Shown here piece by piece: positions 24,580 through 37,584 of a stretch of 64,000 bases of DNA. Source of the DNA: Moringa oleifera (lineage: Eukaryota > Streptophyta > Magnoliopsida > Brassicales > Moringaceae); NCBI GenBank assembly GCA_021397835.1, contig JAJFZO010000165.1:682001-746000 (forward strand), read 5' to 3'. Each line of letters begins with the position of its first letter. The first letter of the stretch is position 1. The position numbers were made by a program, and so were the translations under genes. The notes under the pieces were generated by a model. That model did no database searches, was not told where the DNA came from, and saw only the letters and a list, made by a program, of their open reading frames with translations.

Positions 24580-26575
24580 AATTGAAGAAAATAAAGTGAT
24601 TAAAAGAAAATAAGTTAAAGAAACTAAAAATATTCAATAAAATAAAAACTATATGCATGAAAAAAAATATGAAAAAATTAAAGTAACAAAAAAAAAACAG
24701 AGAAATCCAAAAAAATCAAGACAATACATATTAAAAAAATGCAATAGTAAAGAAACAAAACTCTTTGCAAAGCAACAAAATATTTCTTTGAAAAAATTAT
24801 AAAAATAAATTTTCAAATTTTCAAAAAAATATATCATGCAAAATCGTTAAAACAAAAAAATAAAAATAAAAATAATAAAATCTAGTAAAATCTAAAAATT
24901 CAAAAAAAATTAAAAAACACAAAAAACCAAAAAACGAAAAATGAGAAAAATAATGTAAGATAATTTATAATTCAAATTTAAAATAATTCAAGAATCATAA
25001 AGTATTATATAAAAAAATTTAAAATTATATTTGCATTAATCTTTGAAACAAAATGTAATAAAAGGATAATAAATTAAAATGTAAAAAATGAAAATATAAT
25101 AAAGAATATATAAATATATAATAAATAAATAAAAGTATAAAAAAATTAAAATAAAATTCAAAGCTTAGATGATAAAACATAAAAAGTAAAAAATATCTAA
25201 AAAGTAAATAAACTGACAAAATTGCAATCGCTTGGCGAGGTTTAAAATTTGTCATTTTGTTGAATTAAAGCAGTCAAAAATTAAAATAAAATTCAAAGCT
25301 TAGTAACTTTATTTTTCTTATATTTTATATTATTTAATTTTTTAAATTTTTTATTTATTTTTACTTTTCAACGTTGCTCATAAATTTTTTATATTTTTTA
25401 AAATTTTTTAAAATTTGTATCGTCTTTGACTACTTTAATACAATATAATAAAAAATATTAGACCTACAAAGTGTTGCAATTTTATTAGTTTATTTATTTT
25501 TTCAATTTTTATTATATTTTATATTTTATTTATATAATTTTTAAATTTTATTTTATTTTTTACATACTTTTATTTATTTATTTATTTTAGATACATTTTT
25601 TATTTTTGTTGCATTTGTATTTATTATTGTTGGATTTATTGTACTTTTATTAGATTTTTCTTTAAAAGTTTAAATGTAAACCAAAATTATTATTAATAAA
25701 ATATTTTGTGATTTTTGAATTGTTTTAAATATTAAATTATTTTACAATATTTTTTCCATTTTTTATTTTTTAGGTTTTTTTATTTTTTGTGTCTTTTCTT
25801 TTTGTGTTTTTTGTTTTTTGAATATTTTAGATTTTACTACCTTTTATTTTTTATTTTAATTAATTTTTTAACAATTTTGAATGATATGTATTTCTTTTCA
25901 AATTAATATTTTATTTTATTTTATTTTCTACTATTATTTTCAGCAAAATCTTTTTTTTTTTTTGCAAAGAGTTTTGTTTCTTTGTTATTTTTATTTTTTA
26001 ATATACATTGTCTTCTGTGTTTAGATTTTTGGATTTTTTTTTTTTTTTTGGTTTACTTGATTTTTTAATAATTTTTTACTTTTTTTATTTTATGGGGCGT
26101 TTTTCGTTTCTTTCACTTTTTTTTAATGACTTTATTTCTCTTGAATTTTTTTAGTTTATTTGATATTTTAGTTTATTATTTTTTTAATATTTTATAAATT
26201 TTTATTTTATAATTTTTTGTAATTTTTTATATTTTTAATTTAATTTTATTATTTTTAATAATTTTTTTAATATATTTTAAAAAATTTATTTTATGTTTTA
26301 ATTTAGTAAAATTATAAATACTAGACATCTCCAATTGGTTGCAATTTTGTTACTTTGTTTAGTTTTTAAATTTTTTTTACTACTTATTTTTATAACATTT
26401 GTGAATTTTATTTTATTTTTTAAATGTATGTTTATTTATTTGTTGCAAATAATTTTATTTTTTGTTATATGTTTATTTTATTTATAGTTTGATTTATTGT
26501 ATTTTTATTACATACTTCTTTAAAAGATCAATGCGATTTAAAATTAATTTTTAAAAATAGTTTTAAATTGTTTTA
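24580..26575. repeat. A-rich/T-rich inverted-repeat block, copy B
   Basis: The A-rich arm (about 24580-25280) and T-rich arm (about 25300-26575) are imperfect reverse complements. On the left AAACAAAACTCTTTGCAAAG lies near 24755; on the right GCAAAGAGTTTTGTTTCTTT lies near 25965, with further matching phrases on each side, such as the one around AATACATATTAAAAA against AATATACATTGTC. Transcribed RNA could fold into a long imperfect hairpin. No gene is supported. Confidence 0.6.
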
Positions 26576-26589
26576 AATTATTTTAAAAC

Positions 26590-27095
26590 AAGGCAGAAAT
26601 GAGAACTTTCTGTGCCCAATATGGACATAAAAAAACACAAGCTCCCTTCGCCAAAAAGAAAGTAACTTCACCCAGTTCCTGCCCTATAGGCCCCTTAGGA
26701 CATATCGGCCTTTCAAAAAATCTTATAAACAGGATAAGGAATTCAAAAGGCCTATAAAGAAATGGCCAATCATTAGATGTTTTAAATGTGGTAAGATAAG
26801 ACATTATGCAAGGAATTGTAGAGTATATCAAAAAGTGAGTGAATTAGAAATACAAGGAAAAATAAAAGATAATATACTTCGTATATTAGCCAAAGAGGAC
26901 ATGTCTCAAGCCAAAAGTGAATATATAGAGGAATAAGATTCAAGCAGTTCAGAAACCTTAGATGAAGTATGTAGTGAAGGAATATGTGAATGCAAAATGA
27001 TCAATATGATTAGCAAAAAAGAATTGTTAGTTGACATTATTGATAAGATAGAAGATCCAAAAATAAAAAAGAAATATTTATTAAAATTAAAAACC
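26590..27095 (+). pseudogene. Caulimovirid-like capsid/zinc-knuckle fragment, copy B
   Basis: Counterpart of 11525-12005 and the most open of the three after the knuckle. The basic stretch, CCHC knuckle (bases about 26785-26820), acidic/serine-rich tail and a terminal lysine-rich helix-like segment can be followed in one frame until a stop near 26935, and again after it. The glycine before the knuckle histidine is changed to arginine. The frame runs straight into satellite array B at about 27096. Caulimovirid capsid is the best reading; retrotransposon Gag remains possible. Confidence 0.6.
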
Positions 27096-30000
27096 ACCCT
27101 TGACTTGGTTGGCACGCTTTATGCAGTCGAATGTTGGACCTTTTACCCATGTCGAGCATATTGGGGGCAATAGTGACTCATCTCCTATGCCTATGGCTCA
27201 AGCGATGTGGCCTTCGTGGCACGCTCGCTCGACACATAATCGAGGGATAGTGATGAGGGTTTGGTTCACATAGCGCATTACATGAAGGATAACGATGAGG
27301 GTCTGGCTCACGTGGAGCGCTATTGGCTTAGTTGGTGCACCTTGTATGGTTGCACGCTAGGGCTTCTGCCCATACGTGCCTACTAGGGAAATTATGGCTC
27401 ACCTCCCATGCCGATGGCTCAAATGACATGGCTTGAACTCACGTAAGGCACCTTCACCGTGGTTGGCATGGCTTGTGCAGCCACATGCTAAGCCTTTTGC
27501 CCATGCTATGCTTATTGGCGACAGTTAAGGCTTGCCTCCCATGCCTTTGGCTTGGTTGGCACAACCATTACAATCGCACACTATGCAATTCGCCTATGCC
27601 ACATTGACTAGGGGCAACCCAGGCTCGCCGTCCGTGCCTATGGTCTAAGTGACACGATGCTCGTGGCATGTTCACTGGGTACATGACCTAAGGACAGCGA
27701 TAAGGGTTTTGCTCACATAAGGCGCCATTGGCTTGGTCGATGTGTCATAGGCGGCCATAAGCTGCATTTTTTGTCAACACTATGCCTTCTAGTGATAGCC
27801 GTGGCTCACCTCTCGAGCCTATGGTCCAGGCAACGAGGCACTCATGGCATGCTCACTAGGCACACGATTAAGGGACAATGATAACTGTTTGTTAGAGTGA
27901 TGATCCCTTGGCTTGGTTGGCGTGCTTTATGGGGTCGAACGCTAAGCCTTTTACCTATGCCAAGCTAGTAAGGGACAGATCTGGCTTACCTCTCGTGCAC
28001 ATGATGTAGCTGACACAGCATTTGTGGCATGCTAGCTGGGCACACATTTTTGGGATATCAATGAGAATTTGGCTCACTTGGGGTGCCCTTGGCTTGGCTG
28101 GCATGCCTTACGCAATCGCACACTGGGCCTTGTTCCCATGTCTACCCTTTTAGGGGCAATCATGGCATGCCTTATGTACGCATGCGATGCAACGCTTGTT
28201 ACACACTCATTAGGCCCATGATCAAAAGAAAGCAACGAGGTCTAGCTCGCGTGATGGACCCTTGGCTTGGCTGGTATGCTCAGTGCAGCTACATTAGCCT
28301 TTGGCCTATGCTAAGCCTATTGGAGGCAGCCATGGCTTGCCTCATGTGCCCATGTACCATGCGACGTGGTGCTCATTGCATGTTTGCTGAGCCCACAATT
28401 GACAAATAATGACGAAGGTTTGACTTACCTGGAGCACCCTTTGATTAGCTGGTGCGCTCAGTGCCATTGCACATTGAGCCTTTCGCCCATGCCATGCGAT
28501 TAGGGGTAATCATGGCTTGGCTTCCGTGTCCATTGTCCATGCACTACAACGCTCATGGCATGCTCACTGGGCACATGATATTGGGACAATAATGAGGGTT
28601 TCGCTTAGGTAAGATGCCCTTAGCTTGGCTAACACTCCCTATGCGGCCAAATGTAAGGTTTTATTGCCATGTCAAGCCTACTGCGGTAGTCATGGCTTAC
28701 CTATCGTGCTATGGTTGAGGCAACGCAATTCTTGTGGCATACTTGTTGAGCACACGATCGAGGGACTGCGATAAAGGTCTACCTTACGTGGGGTGCCTTC
28801 GTATTGGCTAATGCGCCCTGTACAGCTGAACGATGGGCCTTCTACTAAAAGTTATGCCTATCAGGACAAAGATGTCTCAGCTCCCATGCCCATGGTCCAA
28901 GTGACACGCTCGTGATACTCTCTCTTGGCATAAGTTTTGGGGACAGCGACGAAGGAGGGCCGAGCTCATGAAGGGTGCCCTTGGCTTCATTGGTGTGTCT
29001 TGTGCAATCGCCCCCAGGGCATTTTCCCATGCTGAGCTTGCTAGGGGCAGCAGTTGCTTACCTTCCATTCCTATGGTCTAGACGACATGGCCCTCATGAC
29101 ATGCTCACTAGGCACACAACCGAGGGATAAGAACGAGGGTTTGGCTTACATGGGATGCCTTTAGCTTACCTAGCACACCTCTGCGGCCACACAGTAGGTC
29201 TTTTGCCAATGCCTTTCTTACTAGGGGCCATTGTGGCTCGCATCCCACCTTTATGGTCTATTCAATGCGATGCTCATGGCATGCTCATTGGGCTCATTAT
29301 CGAAGGATAGTGACGAGGGTGTGGCTTGCATGCCGTTAGCTTGACTAACGCGCCCTTTGCGGCTGGACTTTAGGCCATCCACCCATGTCATGGCTGTAGG
29401 GAGTAGCCATGGCTTTCTTTTTATGGCCATGGTCCATGCGATATAGTGCTCATGCCATGCTCTTTCAACACACTACTGAGGGATAGCGATGAGGGTTTGG
29501 CTTACTTAAGGTGCCCTTCGATTAACTGGTGTGCCCTATGCAGCCGCACGCTCGCCTTTCACCTACGTCTTGCCTTTTGGGGGTAGCTGTGACTTGCCTC
29601 TTCTACCCATTGCCTAAGTGAAGCTATATTCACGACATGCTCGCTTGGCACATTATCGAAGGACAACCACAAGAATTTAGGTGGCATAGCATGCCTTTGG
29701 CTTGGTTAGTATGCCCCGTGTGTCATACACTAAGCCTTCAGACCATGCACCCCAGCTCAGAACAGTTGTGGCTCACCTCTCATGCCTATGGCCTAAGCGA
29801 CTTGGCCCTCATGGCACGCTCGATAGGCACATGATTTAGGGATAATGACGAGGATTTGGCTTGCATAAGGTGCCCTCATCTTGACTTGTGCCCCTTATGT
29901 GACAGCATGCTAAGCCTTCTGCCCAGGTTACACTTGCCAAGGGCAGCTGAGGCTTACCTCCCATGCCAATGCTTCATGCATCGTGACGCTAGTGGCACAT

Positions 30001-32192
30001 AACCAAGGGATAATGATGAGAGTCTAGCTTGCATAGGGTGCCTTTGGCTTAGCTAGCAAACCCATTATGATTGCACACTAGGCACCTTTTTGCCCATTCC
30101 ACATCGGTTAGGGGTAATTGAGGCTTGTCTTTCATGCCTATGGTCCAGGTCATACGATGCTTGTGGCACATTCACTAGGCACATGATTTAGGGACAGTGA
30201 CGAGGGTCTAGCTCACATAGGACACCTTTGGCTTGGCTGGCTTGCCATATGCTATCACATGCTGGGTCTTTTGCCCATGTCATGCATATTAACCATAGTC
30301 GGGCTCGTCGCCTATGTCTATGGTCCAGGCGATGAGGCACTCATGGCAAGCTCGCTGGGCACACGATTGAGGCACATTGACAAGGGTTTGTCTTGAATAT
30401 GGTGCCATTGGCTTAGTTGGCATGCCCAATGCGATCACAGGCTAAGGCTTCTCCCCATGCCAAGCCGGTGAGGGGCAAACATGGCTCACCTTTCATGCCT
30501 ATGGTCTATGAGACGAAAGTTCATGGCACACATTTTTGGGATAGTGACGAGGTTCTTGCTTATGTGGAATGCCCTTAGCGTGGCTCATACACCCTCTGCG
30601 ATCACACACTAGGCCTTCTATCCATGCCAAGACTCTTGTAGGCAACCATCGCATGCCTTACATGCCTTGTGCCATGCGATGAGGCATTCATTACACACTA
30701 GTTAGGCCCACGATCGAGGGACAGTGACAAGGGTCTCGCTTACGGTCTACGCCCTAGGCTTGGCTGGTGTCATCAGTGCGATCACACTAAGCCTTTCGCC
30801 CATGTTGCACCAGTTGGCGACAGTCATGGCTTGTTTCTTATGCCCATGGTCCAAGCAACATGATGCTTCTGGCATACTCATTGGGCACACAATATAGGGA
30901 CAGCGAGTTTGGCTTAGGTAGGGTGCTTTTTGCTTGGCTAATGTGCGCTATATAGCCACGCGTTGGGTCTTTTGCCCATGCTATGCCTATTGAGGGCTAC
31001 CATGGCTTGCCTCTCATGCCCATGGTCTAAGCAATGCAAAGCTCATCGCCCTTCACTAGGCACACGATCGAAGGACAGCGACGAAGGTCTGGTTCTCATG
31101 GGGTGCCTTTAGATTGGTTGGCATGCCCTGTGCGATCGCATGATGGGCTTCTACCTATATCAAGCCTATTAAGGGTAAACATGGCTCAGTTCTCTTGTTG
31201 ATTGTCTAGGCAATGTGACGCTCATGGCATGCTTGCTAGGCATAAGTTTTAAGGACAACGATGAGGGCCAGGTTCACGTTGGGTGTCGTTGGCTTGGCTG
31301 GCGTGCCCTGTGTGATCGCACGCTGAGTCTTTTGCCTATGTGGAACTTACAAATGAAAATAGTAGGTTACCTTCTGTGCCTATGGTTAAAGCGATGTGGC
31401 CCTCATGACACACTCGCTGGGTACACAATTGAGGGACATGGACAAAGGTTTGGCTTACATGAGGTCTCTATGGCTTAATTGGCACGCCCTATGCTACCAC
31501 ATGCTAGGCCTTTCATCTATGCCTTTCCTACTATGGGCCGTCAAGGCTCGTCTTCTGTCCTCATGATCCAAGCGACACGACTCTCGTGGCATACTCGATG
31601 GGCTCACTACCAAAGGATAGTAATAAGGGTAGGGCTCGCATAGGCAGCTTATGCGGCTACATGTTGGGCCATCCGCCCCTGTCTTGCTTATTGGAGGCAA
31701 TCGTGGCTCTCCGTCCGTGGCCATGGTCCATGCAACATGACACTCATGACACGCTCGCTTGGCAACTATTGGGAGACTACGATGAGGGTCTGACTTACGT
31801 GGGGCACCCTTGTATTAGTTATCGCATCTTGTGCGGCTGCACGCTGTGCCTTCTACCCATGTCATGCTTACTGAGGGCAACTTTGGCTCACCCGTTGTGC
31901 CTATTGTCCAAGCTATGCTGCACTTGTGGCACGCTCACTTGGCACACTATCGAGGGACAACGATGAGGGTCCAGCTTACTTGAGGTGCCCTTAGCTTGGT
32001 TGGTGTACCTTGTACACCCACACACAAGGCCTTCTGCCCATGCGTGCCTGTTAGGGGTAGCCATGGCTAGCCTCTTGTGCTCATGGCCTAAGTGAAATGG
32101 CGCTTGTGGCACGCTCACTAAGCACACAATATAAGGACAATAACGAAGGTTTGGCTCGCATAAGCGGCTTGACCTTCATTGATACGCTTGTA
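27096..32192 (+). repeat. 180-bp satellite array B, plus orientation
   Basis: About 28 monomers, colinear with arrays A and C. The junction with the upstream zinc-knuckle fragment falls at the same monomer position (start of a CTTGACTTGGTTGGCACGC block) as in A. There is one deletion of roughly 60 bases relative to A near 27430, where the CATGGCACGCTTGCTGGGCA part of a monomer is missing. Confidence 0.9.
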
Positions 32193-32940
32193 GTTACTTT
32201 TTTTTTTTAATTTTTTTTGGATTTAATTATATTTTAATTTTGTTTTATTTTTCATTTTTTATGATTTTCTTTGGTATGTTTTACATTTTATTTTATTTTT
32301 TAATCTTTGATAGTTACCTTGGATTTTTAAATTTTTTATATTTATTTTTATTTTTGTCAGGTATTTTAGTTTTTTTTACGTACATTTTTAGTAATTTTAT
32401 TTTTAATTAAAAATTACATTGAGTTACAATTTTGTCATTGTTTTTATTACCTTTTCTTTGATTTGGTGTAAGTATTTGTATGAATTTTCATTCAATATTT
32501 CATTAAATTATAGTTTTTTATTACTTTTTCTTTCATCGGTAACATTTAAAAATTTTGGTTAAAATTTGTCTACTATGATTATTAGATATTATTGTTAATT
32601 TTGATCTTTTTGCAAATATTTTGTTATGTAACAATAATTTTTTATAAATAATTTTTAAAAAATTTATTTAATATAAATTAATTATTAAATTATAATAATC
32701 AATATTATTTTTAAATATATTTGTAACTTTGTGATTTTCACTTTTGTTTTAAATTTTCAAATTTCTTGTGAAACATTTTATTTGTAAATAATTTTTGAGT
32801 TTTAAATTATTTATATTTCTATTAAATTAAATATTTTAAAATAAAAAATTATTTTAATTTTAAATAATAATAATAAAATTAATTAATTAATTATTATTTT
32901 TATCTGAATGAAAAACCATACATGTTTTAAGTATGTTTTC
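32193..32940. other. T-rich block after satellite array B
   Basis: Counterpart of 17141-17900: low-complexity T-rich DNA directly behind the satellite, with no coding sequence seen. Confidence 0.55.
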
Positions 32941-33385
32941 AAAATATGACTGTTGATAGCTATTTAAACAATAAAGTTCATGCCTTTAGCACTTTCTTCC
33001 TCCTCATCTTCTTTCTTTCCCTTCTCTCTCGAAACCTCTTCTTTCTTGAGGAAGAAGATCAAATAAAAACCTTTATATTTAAAGAAGAAACATAGAAATA
33101 AGGAAAGATCTCAAATTAGACTATCCAAAAATCATATGGCATAGAGCTACTATGCCATGCTGGCAAAGCTTCAACAAAATGAGATAGTTAGCTTTAGCAA
33201 CTGAGAGATGAGTTCGAGGATTAGTTCTCTTAATTCATGGAATTCGTGTTATACTAATAGAGGTTTAACGAAACGAGATAGGTAGCTTTCGCTAATGAGA
33301 GACAGGTTTGGGGATTAGGTCTTCTAATTCATGGAATTTGTTTTTTCTTTATTAGTTTCTTTTTGAAAGTAGCTTATTAGTAATT
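32941..33385 (+). other. Leader-like region with decayed PBS-like sequence, copy B
   Basis: Counterpart of 17901-18300. A TATA-like CTATTTAAAC lies near 32960, and TGGCATAGAGCTA at 33137-33149 is unchanged from copy A. The duplication of about 93 bp follows at about 33154-33340. The identical PBS-like form in both copies means the sequence had decayed before duplication, or that it was never a primer-binding site. Confidence 0.3.
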
Positions 33386-34355
33386 CATGTGCGCTCGTGT
33401 GGGAGTTAACCCCACCACATAAGCTTTTTTTTTTTCTTTCCTTGTTTTAATCAAACAAAAAAAGATGATTGAGACTAAGTCAGCTTCCCTATTAAGGCTT
33501 TCTAATCTAACGATCTCCTGGGTTTAGTTGTCTATCTTGGTTGACCTTACAACCGAGCTAGGACTTGTCTTAAAGACAACCTATTCGAACTTGATATATA
33601 GAAAATTAGACAGATTGTGTCAAAAGAAGAAAATAGGTGTCGTAGCACATAACTTACCCTAGGATGCATGAGAATTAGATATACTAACTATGTTCCAAAA
33701 ATGGAAGAAAAAGATCTTTTTTCTGAGAAGTGATCGATATAAAATTAAAAGCAAGTAAGGTCAGGCCTTGGAAGTGGGCACTCTTTGCTTACTAAAATCA
33801 GCTCCCTCCTCAATAGAAGAGAAAAAATTCAATCATTAGTTAATACTCAGATCTTGAATCTTTAAATTATCAATAAATTGCCCTTCAATCCTCGTGATAT
33901 GGATTTGAATCATTTAAAAAAATGTAAAATGTAATCCCTATGAAGACCAATACTTTTTAGGCAGAACCAAAAGACTATCAACCAACTAAAAATTTTGAGT
34001 ACCAAACTTTTCGGAATGGAGATTACAAATATTTTATTAGAATCATATCCTAAAACTTGCAACAAAAAGACTCAACGGAGTATATGCTGCAACAAAATCC
34101 ATATATGCAGGCCAGGTAAAATATTGCTTACTTAAGTTCAAACAAGTTTTTAGTTAGAGCTTTTTCCTAGGTTCCCAAGAGCTATTAGCTTAACAAAATA
34201 ACATCCAAGCACTCCCAAAAACCACTATTACCATATGATATCAACAAAAGGAATATGGTGCCTTATAACACTATTCTTCCTCTTGTAGACTTCTTCAAGT
34301 TGACCATCAACATATAAGAAACACTATAAACCATGAAAACTATAACAATTAAATG
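33386..34355. other. Non-coding region downstream of RNase H-like copy C
   Basis: Counterpart of 18301-19305; no exon or RNA gene recognised. Confidence 0.4.
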
Positions 34356-34359
34356 AACA

Positions 34360-37300
34360 TTAAAGGTTTTCACCCCTAAGATTGATAGCTAGATTTGCTT
34401 GAGCATCAATACTAAAGTTCCGCTCCTTGAAAACAAACAAGCACGTGTTACTTGCAACCATAAAATTTGTATGCATATAAACTTTTAGTTACAGAATTGT
34501 AAACCACAAAGTGATTAGTTGAATCATCCATAAAATAATTCAAGCCCACAAGCATAATGATATGTAAATAAAATTAGAAGAAAATGTTCACAAATATTTT
34601 GTAAATGATTATAGTTTGCATTTACCCTCTCAATACGTTTGATTCCGAAGGATACAAACTTGTCCTTGAGCTCTTTTGCCTCTTTACACAAGTCAGCCAT
34701 ATTCTAGTTCTTGGTCTTCCATAGCCCCTACATCTGTTCCACAAGGAATACCGATGACAAAATAGTAATACAACAGAATAGAAAGAACATGCAGAGATAA
34801 TTTCCACAAATTGAAATAAGGACTACAGTTAAGAGCTAAAAATTCAATACCATCCATCCATAATAAATGGCACTTCTGATATTTATATGCATGTTTATGT
34901 CTTTTATGCATCTTTGAATCTATAATTACTGTGAACCAAAAAGGGCATGAAAGATGAAATGCATGCCCCTTTTTCCTTTAAAATCTTCTCATGTGCATAT
35001 TCAGCATGTGATGACATCTAGGTTTAGCATAAATAAGTCTAATTTTTTTATCTTGTTTTTCAGTTTCCTAATTCATCTTTTTTGGCTTTCAGTGTATTTC
35101 ACTTCCTCCTTTCACTGTACTTCTTTTTCCTCGTTTCGATCTTAAACTTGCTTAGGCAAAGTCACTTTTGCGTACTCAACTTTGCTTTTCTTTTTTCAGC
35201 CTGAAAACAAAGAAACACTAAAAGTAAGACGAACATGCGTCACAAGATAAAAGAAAACAACTTGCATACAAATAAGTTTAGAGTCTTCTTGCGCATGAAT
35301 GTGTTTAAATCCATTCTTAATAGCATACTTCGTTCCTAAAATGATAGCTTGATATTTGGCAACATTGTTTGTTGTGATGCCCACCCTTCACGCAATCGAT
35401 AAACCTATCAACACCCAATGTCAAATAAAGCTTCATTTATCAGAGGACATTATCACCTACGAGTACAATTGAAGCAACTTCATACAATACTTCCATCTTC
35501 GACACATAGAACAGCTCTTGCACTAGCTTGTCCAGGATTCCCTTTTGAGGCACTGTCAAACACAAGAATACAAGATTGCTGTGAATAAACATAAAATCAT
35601 TTTAATTTATATCATAATTAATTTAATCTACATATTATATCATGCCAACGATGTATGCTTGTAAATAAAAAAAGGCCAGGAATATCAACACACACATTGT
35701 AAACAGTAGCAAGTAGAAAAGCTAGCATCGAGGTATGAAAATCCAGAAACTCACACCATAATCTCATATAAGAAACCTGAATTTGTTAGATACAAATAAA
35801 ATATTTTAATTCATCAATTTCCATTGAAACGATAGTAATTGCCATAAAAAAGACAAAAAAATCCAATGGATACATATTTGTAATGAGTAATTAGAATAAA
35901 AATAGGTACTAGGGTTTTATGATAGCAAATACACACAGATAGACATTATTTAACAATGATAGCAGCTAAATCCAATAGTAGTACTCGAGATGACATTACC
36001 ATGAAAAATGGTTAGTATCAATGATATAAACTCACACAATTGGAAGAAACTACTTCAGGCCAAATAGAATTACCTACTTTTGAATATTTCTTTAAAGAAT
36101 TCATTAAAAATGAAGTTTATCCACCAGTACCTCACAAAACAGAAGACATAAGTGAGAAATTACTGCTAGAAACAATATAGTTATTTAATTAGTGACCCAG
36201 TAAAAGCAAATAAACCAGTCAATATAATCCATGTCGTTTAAAAGTTAAGATGCAATGGTACAATGCTAATATTACAATTTCTTTAGTTAATCAGATAATT
36301 GTAACGAAAGTTTACTACTCTAGTTAAAAGAGGATTACTTCACAATCATTTTAAAAATGTTTATCTAGTTTTAAACTGATTAATACATGGCTAAAACAGG
36401 AGAAACATATCAAGAATGGTATTTGGTAGGGCTACAAGTTCTTCATTTGACGAAAACTTCATAAATCCAATGTGTTCACAAAGTGCTGTGTATGTACACA
36501 CATTTACTATGATTCTCAACCAATAAAAAAAAATTGGTTCAAGTATTTCACGTGATCTCTTAGGAGAATTTTTTTAATCATTTTTTCCTTTGAGGAAGAT
36601 GGTTACTGACCAAAAGAAAAAGAAAAACAAAACAGAAATACAATCAATATAAAAGATAATTCTTTTATCATACATTGGTCGCTTGAACACCTAAAATAAT
36701 CTATATTGTTGAAGGAATATAAATGACCAAATGATTCAACATCATGTTCAATGAATAAATAGTTGGGAAATGTTAAAAACTCTACAATATCATAGGCTAC
36801 ATGTCAAAAATAGATGCACTTTAAAATTTTTATTATTAGAAAAAATGTCAATGGAGGCAAAATTTCAAGCCAAGATGTAGGTCGGAAAGAAACAATCTAG
36901 CCATTTGTTAGCAACTGCCCTTGAGCACTGAAAAATCAATATTTAACCTAGAAGATCAATTTTCTTAAGTTTCTTAAATGAACTATGTTTAACCTAAAAT
37001 GGGCAAGGAACAAGTTTGCCAAAACACATCATCTTTAACATAACTGGCATTGATAAAATAGGCAGCATTCTTAAGCCTATAAAAGGCATAGGAACTCCTC
37101 AGCCTCTAAGGGCAAACCATACCCCTTGTATACACTATAGAAGGATTAGACACCTATATTGCATTCTTTAGAAAAAAGATATAGATTAATAAGAATTCTA
37201 TTAATATACATCTCTTAGATGTTTTACCTATATGCATTGCCAATGCAATAACTAAAGCCATATTTTATCTTGAAAAAGCAGTTATGCTAAAGAAATAAAG

Positions 37301-37584
37301 GATCGACATCATTCACGTTCAAAGAAACACATACAACTGACTTAAGTCACACAAACCCACAAAAAAAAAAAGCAATAGAAATCCCATATGGAAATAATTG
37401 CTAAAGATAAAAAGTAAACTCATGAAAGTATTAGCAGCATAAATATTTCTTTTTTGAAAGAAAAAAGGGTTAAAAAAAAGGATTACAGATGATCCAGCTT
37501 ATGCTTAGCAATCGCTTAAGCTCTTGCATACGCTATAATATCTCCCTTCTTAACATAATAAAATGCATCTTTCTTTTCCTTCAT
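34360..37584 (-). pseudogene. RNase H-like pseudogene, copy C, all exons represented
   Basis: Minus-strand exons: 37487-37584 (ATG at 37584, KKGDIIAYARA then the stop shared with A and B), 36994-37153 (hybrid-binding domain with several indels), about 36440-36520 (CEHIGFMKF), about 36060-36140, 35457-35578 (SCILVFDSASKGNPG with the first catalytic Asp; the stop after GSIV is shared with A and B), 35262-35386 (ITTNNVAKYQAIILGTKYA, HIHAQEDSKLICMQ, still in frame), 34626-34733 (two stops, GLWKTKN core) and about 34360-34425 (DAQANLAIN). It is the only copy without the 1-bp deletion in 35262-35386, but is still non-functional. Confidence 0.82.

Larger units (their letters stand above)
19803..34850 (+). 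repeat. Composite 15-kb unit, copy B
   Basis: Second direct copy of the composite unit, about 15.05 kb, colinear with copy A apart from small indels. It shares with A the truncation of EMB506 and the 1-bp deletion in RNase H, which makes A and B closer to each other than to C. At about 26645-26670 it lacks the AAT microsatellite that A and C carry inside the zinc-knuckle fragment. Confidence 0.85.

Noticed and set aside
26783..26830. Intact Gag or capsid gene
   Set aside because: Although the zinc knuckle is recognisable, each copy has stops and lacks the N-terminal capsid domain and polymerase, so only a fragment is supported.
34693..34911. Minus-strand ORF of 72 codons
   Set aside because: It overlaps the RNase H-like exon 34626-34733 in a different frame and runs through intron sequence; a shadow of the pseudogene exon.
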